Shown: positions 1 to 5,325 of the stretch, in pieces
Layout: every line of letters starts with the position of its first letter
Position numbering within the stretch: the first letter of the stretch is position 1
Assembly: GCA_004322325.1 (NCBI GenBank)
Contig: SCTP01000084.1
Coordinates: 1-5,976 of the forward strand
Source of the DNA: Gammaproteobacteria bacterium
Lineage (GTDB): Bacteria; Pseudomonadota; Gammaproteobacteria; DSM-16500
Length of the DNA: 5,976 bases
Direction of reading: 5' to 3'
Position numbers and translations under genes: made by a program
The notes under the pieces: generated by a model
Databases searched by the model: none
What the model was told of the DNA's origin: nothing
What the model saw: only the letters and a program-made list of their open reading frames with translations

Positions 1-13
1 GCTCTTCCGATCT
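1..13 (+). other. Illumina sequencing-adapter remnant
   Basis: The first 13 bases, GCTCTTCCGATCT, are identical to the 3' end shared by the standard Illumina TruSeq adapters. They sit exactly at the left edge, where untrimmed adapter is expected. This is almost certainly not genomic sequence. Authentic sequence starts at about base 14, only five bases before the first possible start codon, so no promoter or ribosome site for the first gene can be read here. A chance 13-base match placed exactly at an end is very unlikely. Confidence 0.95.
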
Positions 14-18
14 ATACA

Positions 19-327
19 GTGTTAAAAAACAAAGATAAAAAATTAAGACGGATAAAAAAATGGTTTTTAGTAAGCAGTGTATTTTTTGCTCTTCCACAAG
101 CAGCCTTTGCTCAAACCAAAGTGGGTGAAATTGTAGGCTATCTTTGTGATTGGCTGTCAGGCGAAATAGCATGTTCTATCGCTGTATTAGTGATTATTTA
201 TTGTGGCTATAAGCTAATTAGAGGACAACAAACTGTTCATGAATTTGGGCTTTATGCCATTGGAATGGGTCTTGTTATTGGCGGAGCCACTATTGCAACG
301 GACATTTTTCACATAGGTGGCTATTAA
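19..327 (+). CDS. virB2: VirB2-family major pilin precursor (TrbC/VirB2)
   Basis: This encodes the major pilin of the type IV secretion system, an inner-membrane protein that is extracted and polymerised into the pilus. The 102-residue product has a strongly basic N-terminus (residues 1-14), a hydrophobic signal core (15-25) and a likely signal peptidase I site after AFA (residues 29-31). This leaves a 71-residue pilin starting with Gln32. Two hydrophobic helices follow, at about 50-67 and 76-97, separated by a short polar loop (RGQQTVHE), as in VirB2. Cys43 and the following W-L-S-G stretch align by eye with the I-C-T-F-I-L-G region of Agrobacterium VirB2. Cys52 and Cys62 are additional. The GTG start is provisional: the frame is open to the left, adapter sequence begins five bases upstream, and no ribosome site is visible. 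virB3 follows after 2 bases. The assignment rests on size, topology and position before virB3-virB4. Confidence 0.88.
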   Translation: MLKNKDKKLRRIKKWFLVSSVFFALPQAAFAQTKVGEIVGYLCDWLSGEIACSIAVLVIIYCGYKLIRGQQTVHEFGLYAIGMGLVIGGATIATDIFHIGGY

Positions 328-329
328 TC

Positions 330-620
330 ATGCAAGATGACGAATTGCACGTTTATCCTTTGTTTGTTGCTTTAACAAGACCGCCCATGCTTATGGGAGT
401 GACACAAACCTTTTTTATCATCAACTTTGTTACTTGTTTTAGTATTCTCATTCTCAGCAAAAATCCTATTATATCCATACCGCCATTTTTTATGTTACAT
501 ATAGTTGGCTTTCTAGGATGTAAAAAAGACTATCATTTTTTTGAAATCATATTAGGGAAAGCAGAGTTATATTGTCCGAACAATAAATACTGGGGATGCA
601 ATAGCTATGATCCTGAATAA
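330..620 (+). CDS. virB3: VirB3-family inner-membrane protein
   Basis: This is a small inner-membrane component of the type IV secretion machine that associates with VirB4 and is needed for pilus assembly. The 96-residue product has the family signature PLFVALTRPPMLMGV at residues 10-24. Two hydrophobic segments follow (about 26-43 and 46-63), then the charged stretch KKDYHFFEI (65-73), which corresponds to the conserved D-x-x-F-F-E part after the second helix. The length is typical of stand-alone VirB3, so it is not fused to VirB4 as in some systems. The ATG is preceded by AGGTGG at 315-320 with a 9-base spacer. The gene starts 2 bases after the virB2 stop, and its last 14 bases overlap virB4, which suggests translational coupling. 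Confidence 0.92.
   Translation: MQDDELHVYPLFVALTRPPMLMGVTQTFFIINFVTCFSILILSKNPIISIPPFFMLHIVGFLGCKKDYHFFEIILGKAELYCPNNKYWGCNSYDPE
592..596 (+). promoter_or_regulatory. Ribosome binding site of virB4, inside virB3
   Basis: GGGGA lies 10 bases before the ATG at 607 and within the 3' end of virB3. It supports the overlapping start of virB4 over any later ATG. Confidence 0.6.
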
Positions 621-3069
621 AGTATTAGAGCGGTTAACAATTAAATCCATGCCATCCAGCCTTTTATTTGATCGTGAAGTAAAGGTATCGAAGCGTATTC
701 CTATCACACATTTTGTAACAAAAAATATTTTTTCTACCCGTGATGGTAAATTGGGGGCTGTCATTAAAATAGCCGGAACTGCTTTTGAAGTAAAAAGTGG
801 CGCTGAATTAAACCATTTGCAATTTACACTTGGGTCTGCGATTAAAGAATTAGGGGATGAATTTGCTGTTTATGTGACAAGCTACCGGCATTTGCAATCA
901 AGCTTTTTGGAAGGAGAATATCCGCCTGGTTTTGCTCATGACTTTCACGCCGCTTATAGCGAACAGTTTGAGAAAGCTAAATTATACGTAAATGATATTT
1001 ATATTACGCTAATACAAAAAGAAAGCAGTACAAAAATTGATAAAAGTATTTCCTTCCTACAACGAATCAGTGAAAAATACGTCCGATCTCATCAGAAAGA
1101 GTCAAGCGCATTACGATTACAACAATTTCAGACGACGTTGACTAATTTTTTTTCGACATTATCTCCTTATCATCCTAAACTATTAGGTGAGAAAATAGGA
1201 GATAACGGCATACCACAGGCAGAAGTATTGAAATTTTTGTCTATTTTAGTTAATGGAAAAGAACGTGATTTTACCTATCCCTATCAAAACATTGCGACTT
1301 TTGTGCCAGAAAGAAGACCATTTTTTGGAGATAATACAATTCATTTCCAAGGATTATCTCAAGGCGATGATCGATTCGGCGCAATGTTATCGATTAAGAC
1401 CTATTCACCGATTTCTACTCCTGGAATACTGAATGATTTGCTGACGGTGCCGTTTGAATACATCACTACGCATAGCTTTTTGGGGATTGAAAAAAATACA
1501 GCTCTTAAATTTATCAACACACAAATTGATCGACTTAATTCAAGTGGTGATGAAGCCGTAACACAAATTAAAGAGTTAGATGATGCAAAGAATGATTTAG
1601 CGAGTGGGAAAATCAGTTATGGGTACCATCATAATACGATCCTTATCTTAAGTGATACGATGAGTGAGCTAGAAGAAAAAGTCGCGAAGATCATTAAAAT
1701 TTACCAAGACAAGCAATTGGTAGTGGTAAGAGAGACTCTTAATTTAGAAAAAGCATTTTGGGCACAAATACCAGGCAATGCCTGGGATATCCGACGTAAA
1801 TGCCCAATTAGCAGTAATAATTTTAGCTGTTTTTGTTCGTTGCATAATTATTATTCAGGGTATATCAACGAAAACCATTTGGGTGGTGCGTTGATGTTAA
1901 TAGAAACGCCGAGCAAAACACCCTATTATTTGAATTTGCATGAACGGGCATCGGGTAGAAAAGATGACATTCCAAAAGGACATACACTATTAATTGGTCC
2001 TTCTAATGCAGGAAAAACCGTCATCGTAACAACCATTGATATGATGTACAAGAAACACGGCATCCGATCTATTTTCTTTGATCGAAATTTAGGCTGTGAG
2101 ATTTATATCCGTGCAAACGGTGGTATTTATAACCGATTACTCCCAGGAGAACCGACGCATTGGAATCCTTGCCAATTGAAGGACACACCTAAAAATCGAA
2201 ATTTTTTACGTGAATTTATTGCTGTCTTATCAACCAGTCATGGCGCTCAGCTGACGGCAAATGATTATCGACAAATAGCCGATGTGGTGGAGCGCAATTT
2301 TACGTTGCCCTTCGCAAAAAGAAACTTGAGTAATATCTCCAGCTTTTTTCGCCTAGACTTTACTGGATTAGAAGCATTATCACGCTATTTGCGATTACCT
2401 GATCGCACAGGAAAATCAGGGGATAGAGCCTATTTATTTGATAATGAAGTGGATGAGCTCAGCTTTGAGGCAGACATGATGGGGTTTGATATGACCCATT
2501 GGTTAAGTGATGCTGGTGAATCGCCAGAAGAATTGCTGCCTATCTCAATGTATCTTTTTCACCGGATAGAAGGTAGTTTGGATGGCCGGCTTACCGCTAT
2601 TTATCTTGAAGAAGGCCATCAGATTCTTGGTAAACCCTATTGGAGTCCAAAAATTGAAGAGTTTGCTGTCACCTTACGAAAATTGAATGCGTTCTTATTC
2701 ATGGCGACACAGTTACCTGATAAATTGGCGGCATCCTCTTTGTCTTCTGCGTTCATACAAGGGGCAGCCACTCATATTTTCCTCGCTAATCCTAAAGCGA
2801 GAGAAGAAGATTATATTCATCATTTTAAATTAACAAAACGTGAATATAACATTATTAAAAACCACACCATCCAGTCTCGTTATTTCCTCATCAAGCAAGG
2901 GCAAGAAGCGGCTGTCGGACGCATTAATTTACAGGGGCTAGAAAACTATCTAGCGGTTTTATCAGGCAATCAAAAAACAGTACAGTTATGCGAAGAAATC
3001 AGGGCAGAAGTAGGCAATGATCCCGCAAAGTGGTTGCCAATTTTCTATGAAAGGAGAAGGGCAGCATGA
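607..3069 (+). CDS. virB4: VirB4-family type IV secretion ATPase
   Basis: This is the membrane-associated AAA+/RecA-like ATPase that powers T4SS assembly, pilin extraction and substrate transfer. The 820 residues are full length for the family. The N-terminal VirB4/CagE domain opens with ITHFVTKNIFSTRDGKLGAV (about residues 32-51). A conserved PGN (about 392) precedes the ATPase domain. Walker A is GPSNAGKT (464-471), followed by the F-D-R-N-L-G segment and an NGGIY motif, then GEPTHWNPCQL. Walker B reads AIYLEEGHQIL (664-674), then LRK (690-692) and MATQLP (699-704). The C-terminal part has the usual R-Y-F-L-I-K, Q-G-L-E and LSG elements. Walker B has Glu668 where Asp is normal and His671 where Trp is common, but the catalytic Glu669 is kept. 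The gene overlaps virB3 by 14 bases and virB5 by 4 bases (ATGA). No frameshift or internal stop is present. Confidence 0.98.
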   Translation: MILNKVLERLTIKSMPSSLLFDREVKVSKRIPITHFVTKNIFSTRDGKLGAVIKIAGTAFEVKSGAELNHLQFTLGSAIKELGDEFAVYVTSYRHLQSSFLEGEYPPGFAHDFHAAYSEQFEKAKLYVNDIYITLIQKESSTKIDKSISFLQRISEKYVRSHQKESSALRLQQFQTTLTNFFSTLSPYHPKLLGEKIGDNGIPQAEVLKFLSILVNGKERDFTYPYQNIATFVPERRPFFGDNTIHFQGLSQGDDRFGAMLSIKTYSPISTPGILNDLLTVPFEYITTHSFLGIEKNTALKFINTQIDRLNSSGDEAVTQIKELDDAKNDLASGKISYGYHHNTILILSDTMSELEEKVAKIIKIYQDKQLVVVRETLNLEKAFWAQIPGNAWDIRRKCPISSNNFSCFCSLHNYYSGYINENHLGGALMLIETPSKTPYYLNLHERASGRKDDIPKGHTLLIGPSNAGKTVIVTTIDMMYKKHGIRSIFFDRNLGCEIYIRANGGIYNRLLPGEPTHWNPCQLKDTPKNRNFLREFIAVLSTSHGAQLTANDYRQIADVVERNFTLPFAKRNLSNISSFFRLDFTGLEALSRYLRLPDRTGKSGDRAYLFDNEVDELSFEADMMGFDMTHWLSDAGESPEELLPISMYLFHRIEGSLDGRLTAIYLEEGHQILGKPYWSPKIEEFAVTLRKLNAFLFMATQLPDKLAASSLSSAFIQGAATHIFLANPKAREEDYIHHFKLTKREYNIIKNHTIQSRYFLIKQGQEAAVGRINLQGLENYLAVLSGNQKTVQLCEEIRAEVGNDPAKWLPIFYERRRAA

Positions 3070-3776
3070 AGCAGATAATCTATCTACTGGGGTTTGTGAG
3101 TTTGGCTATCAGTACCTCTGTGTTTGCTCTGGAGCCAGTGATTGATCTCGCAGAGATTGCTAAAACAGCCGAGCTCATTGAAGAAGCTAACAACCAGCTT
3201 CAACAATTGAAAGATTTATCGAATATTAATGCTGATCAATATAATTTCCTGCAGAAAAACTTAAATGGTAACTACGGCTATGGCAACTTATTAAATGAGG
3301 ATAGTGATCTCAATCAAAAACAATGGTCAAATGATAGTTGGACAGATGTATTAAGCGAATCGAGTAGCGGTAATGCCGCTGCGTTTGCTGATGCACAAAA
3401 GACCTATGATAAACTCTATCCTGTTGTTAAGCCTGATCAGATAGCCGCTACCCGTAGTAAAGACAATTTAACACGGACTCACTATGAGCAAAGCAGTGAA
3501 ATCAGTCGAGCGACACTTGCGGCATCATCGTATGGTTACGATCAAATTAACCAACACATTAAAAATGTACACGACATACTAGAGAAATTAGATAGCCAAA
3601 CGACGGAAAAAGCAGCCATTGACTTAAATGCCCGTTTGAACGCTGAAGTTGCATTCATTCTACTTGAACAATTACGGCAACAAGTCATGCAAAACCAGAA
3701 TATCGCTACACAAACACAAGGCGAGGTAAATGGTATGAGCGATGCGTCAAAATTTATGCAAATGAATTCACAATGA
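3066..3776 (+). CDS. virB5: VirB5-family minor pilin / pilus-tip protein
   Basis: This is a secreted minor component found at the pilus tip in characterised systems, thought to act in adhesion or host-cell contact. The 236-residue product begins with a clear Sec signal peptide (residues 1-21, cleavage after VFA). An N-terminal helix rich in Glu, Gln and Leu follows (about 26-50), then the family-like GNYGYG motif and the W-x-x-x-x-W pair in QWSNDSWTDVL. A long C-terminal helical region contains KAAIDLNARLNAEVAFILLE, like the conserved end of VirB5/TraC. The polar tail is rich in Gln, Asn and Met. The start overlaps the virB4 stop as ATGA and has a strong AAGGAG at 3051-3056, nine bases upstream. 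VirB5 sequences diverge strongly, so the call rests on position, signal peptide and these motifs together. Confidence 0.9.
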   Translation: MKQIIYLLGFVSLAISTSVFALEPVIDLAEIAKTAELIEEANNQLQQLKDLSNINADQYNFLQKNLNGNYGYGNLLNEDSDLNQKQWSNDSWTDVLSESSSGNAAAFADAQKTYDKLYPVVKPDQIAATRSKDNLTRTHYEQSSEISRATLAASSYGYDQINQHIKNVHDILEKLDSQTTEKAAIDLNARLNAEVAFILLEQLRQQVMQNQNIATQTQGEVNGMSDASKFMQMNSQ

Positions 3777-3780
3777 GGAG
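3775..3780 (+). promoter_or_regulatory. Ribosome binding site of the VirB7-like gene
   Basis: GAGGAG begins inside the virB5 stop codon (TGA, 3774-3776) and ends 7 bases before the ATG at 3788. This near-ideal site is a main reason to accept the 45-codon frame as a real gene. Confidence 0.75.
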
Positions 3781-3787
3781 AAAATTT

Positions 3788-3925
3788 ATGCGGTACATCA
3801 TCAGTTTACTATTGATTTGTTTTTTAACAGGTTGCGCAGAAAACGTGTTAAAAGCACCTTGCAACGCATCAGGTAGTAATTGTACGCCACGTACCAAAAT
3901 CAATCAGTGGGACAATAACCAATAA
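3788..3925 (+). CDS. virB7: VirB7-like small outer-membrane lipoprotein (45 aa)
   Basis: This 45-codon gene encodes a tiny lipoprotein. It has a short basic N-terminus (MR), a hydrophobic core (residues 3-13) and a lipobox LTGC with the lipidated Cys at 16. Residue 17 is Ala rather than Asp, which predicts outer-membrane sorting. The mature peptide is only 30 residues, with Cys25, Cys32 and a terminal INQW (38-41). In Agrobacterium VirB7 the lipidated Cys15 and the Cys24 that bonds VirB9 are also nine residues apart, and a G-R-W follows. The spacing here (Cys16, Cys25, then Trp41) fits that plan. VirB7 anchors the outer-membrane core complex with VirB9 and VirB10. It lies between virB5 and a second lipoprotein gene, before virB6 rather than after it. 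It could instead be an accessory or entry-exclusion lipoprotein, so the family name is likely but not proven. Confidence 0.78.
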   Translation: MRYIISLLLICFLTGCAENVLKAPCNASGSNCTPRTKINQWDNNQ

Positions 3926-3945
3926 CGTAAAAAAGGACTAATGCC

Positions 3946-4320
3946 ATGAAAAAATGGATAACTGTAGTAGCTATCGTAAGTAGTGTTAACTTTCTGACTG
4001 CTTGCGGGAATTCGAATCCGGTATTGAATCATGATGCTGATGCGTTTGCAAAAGTGGTCAATCAATTTGATGAAAGAGACATGGGTAATAGCATCGCCTC
4101 ATCCTGTGGTGATTATTATGTGTATTCTCATGACTATACCGGGGCAGAAAAAGCGGAGCTTGGGCGAGAATGTGAAAAAAACATAAAACATTTTGCAGCT
4201 TATCTCAATAAATCCGCTGATTTTAATGATATTACAGCCACTGATTTAGAACAGCTCTCCACCTGGCAATATTATTTTAAATCAAAATTAGCGCGCGGTG
4301 CTGGGATAAAGGACAGATAA
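3946..4320 (+). CDS. Lipoprotein of unknown function in the T4SS operon (entry-exclusion position)
   Basis: The 124-residue product has a lipoprotein signal: MKKW, a hydrophobic core (residues 5-17) and lipobox LTAC with Cys20. Gly21 after it predicts the outer membrane. The 105-residue mature part is hydrophilic and probably mostly helical, with no further membrane segment. Two Cys (54 and 76) could form a disulfide, and an aromatic W-Q-Y-Y-F cluster lies at 107-111. I do not recognise a conserved domain. The gene lies between virB5/virB7 and virB6. In pKM101 the entry-exclusion gene eex lies between traC (virB5) and traD (virB6), so an Eex-like role is a fair guess. An accessory core-complex lipoprotein is the alternative. 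The start is set by AAGGA at 3933-3937 with an 8-base spacer. The nearby ATG at 3941 stops after two codons. The virB6 start follows after 1 base. Confidence 0.85.
   Translation: MKKWITVVAIVSSVNFLTACGNSNPVLNHDADAFAKVVNQFDERDMGNSIASSCGDYYVYSHDYTGAEKAELGRECEKNIKHFAAYLNKSADFNDITATDLEQLSTWQYYFKSKLARGAGIKDR
4308..4313 (+). promoter_or_regulatory. Ribosome binding site selecting the GTG start of virB6
   Basis: AAAGGA lies within the last codons of the upstream lipoprotein gene, 8 bases before GTG at 4322. It supports GTG as the initiator, since no ATG lies in frame near the beginning of the membrane protein. Confidence 0.7.
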
Positions 4321-4321
4321 A

Positions 4322-5308
4322 GTGATTACACAAATATTAGAAAAAGTCGATACTTTAACGCAGCAATTTGTGTTTAATGGCTACCAACAATTAGCGAATA
4401 CTTATGCGCCTGCTATTTATGGGATGGTAACGTTATTTATTATCATCTATGGTTATGCTGTTATTCAGGGATATGTCACTTTATCGCTTGCCGAAACGAG
4501 TAAACGTGTTCTTACCGCCGGTTTTATTCTGATGTTAGCCTTGGATTGGGCAACATTTTCTAAGTATGTTTACGATCTTTTTACCATCACACCCGATGAA
4601 ATTTCGAGTGTTTTAATGAAATCTACCCCAAACTCAAATTTTTCTGATGCGAATGGAGTAGATGCTGCCTTACAACAAACATGGACGGATGGGATGAATA
4701 TTGCTATTGCCTTATGGCAAAGAGGGGGAATGTCAAATCTGCTTCCTTTAATATGTTCGGTTGCCATTTATTTCCTCGTCATAGCTCTTGTTGGAATAGC
4801 ATTAATTGCATTAATTGCGGCTAAATTTGGATTAGCTATTTTTTTAGTGCTTGCACCCATTACCATCCCAATGATGTTCTTTAAACCTACTAGAGAAATT
4901 ATTTTCGATGGTTGGTTAAAATGCTCGGTGACATGCGCTCTTGTCCCCATCTTTATCACCTCCACTCTCGCTCTTTGTTTAACGGTGCTATCTGATTTTG
5001 TCGTTGAAATTAAACAAGCCATCAGTACAGATACCTTAACAATAGAGCCTGCTGGAGAATATGCTTTGTTTACGTTCGTATCGGTTGGTTTAGTGATTAT
5101 AGCGGCAGACATGGCACGTAGTATGGCAGGTGGATTTACCACAGGAATGTCTCCTTATGTGGCGAGAGCGGCAGGTGGAGTGGCGAAAAGAGTGGCGGCG
5201 AAAACGGGTTCTCTTGCAGCGGCAGGTGCAAAATCGGCTTGGGGTAAGTTAACGTCTTCTTTGTCTTCCAGCAGCACGTCGACGCCAAGTAATCCATCCC
5301 ACATATAA
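4322..5308 (+). CDS. virB6: VirB6/TrbL-family polytopic inner-membrane channel protein
   Basis: This is a polytopic inner-membrane protein of the T4SS that contacts the substrate and helps build the inner-membrane channel and pilus base. The 328-residue product has about six hydrophobic segments: roughly residues 30-50, 63-79, 141-165, 169-187, 203-225 and 247-263. A polar periplasmic-type loop (about 85-135) lies between the second and third. Trp198 in IIFDGWLK matches the conserved Trp of the family (Trp197 in Agrobacterium VirB6). The last 60 or so residues are soluble: first Ala/Gly/Lys/Arg-rich, then a low-complexity Ser/Thr/Pro tail ending SNPSHI. Initiation is at GTG, one base after the preceding stop, with AAAGGA upstream. 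Length and topology are normal for VirB6, without the giant extensions seen in Rickettsiales. Confidence 0.95.
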   Translation: MITQILEKVDTLTQQFVFNGYQQLANTYAPAIYGMVTLFIIIYGYAVIQGYVTLSLAETSKRVLTAGFILMLALDWATFSKYVYDLFTITPDEISSVLMKSTPNSNFSDANGVDAALQQTWTDGMNIAIALWQRGGMSNLLPLICSVAIYFLVIALVGIALIALIAAKFGLAIFLVLAPITIPMMFFKPTREIIFDGWLKCSVTCALVPIFITSTLALCLTVLSDFVVEIKQAISTDTLTIEPAGEYALFTFVSVGLVIIAADMARSMAGGFTTGMSPYVARAAGGVAKRVAAKTGSLAAAGAKSAWGKLTSSLSSSSTSTPSNPSHI

Positions 5309-5325
5309 CGAAAAAATGAGATAAC

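Noticed and set aside
567..764. Minus-strand 65-codon frame across the virB3-virB4 junction
   Set aside because: It overlaps two well-supported genes and shows no supporting features.
1083..1089. CCGATCT inside virB4 (again at about 2064), resembling the adapter end
   Set aside because: Only seven or eight bases match and the virB4 frame runs through both places with conserved protein sequence, so these are chance matches and not chimeric joins.
1771..1785. Perfect 7-1-7 inverted repeat CCAGGCAATGCCTGG inside virB4
   Set aside because: It encodes the conserved P-G-N segment of VirB4, has a one-base centre that cannot form a normal hairpin loop, and lies far from any start, so it is best explained by coding constraint and chance.
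3926..3945. Possible promoter or terminator in the longest gap between genes
   Set aside because: The gap is only 20 bases. It holds the ribosome site AAGGA and no hairpin or -35/-10 pair.
4768..5142. Minus-strand open frame of 124 codons opposite virB6
   Set aside because: It lies wholly within a convincing membrane-protein gene, has no recognisable product, and is a typical shadow of the hydrophobic coding strand.
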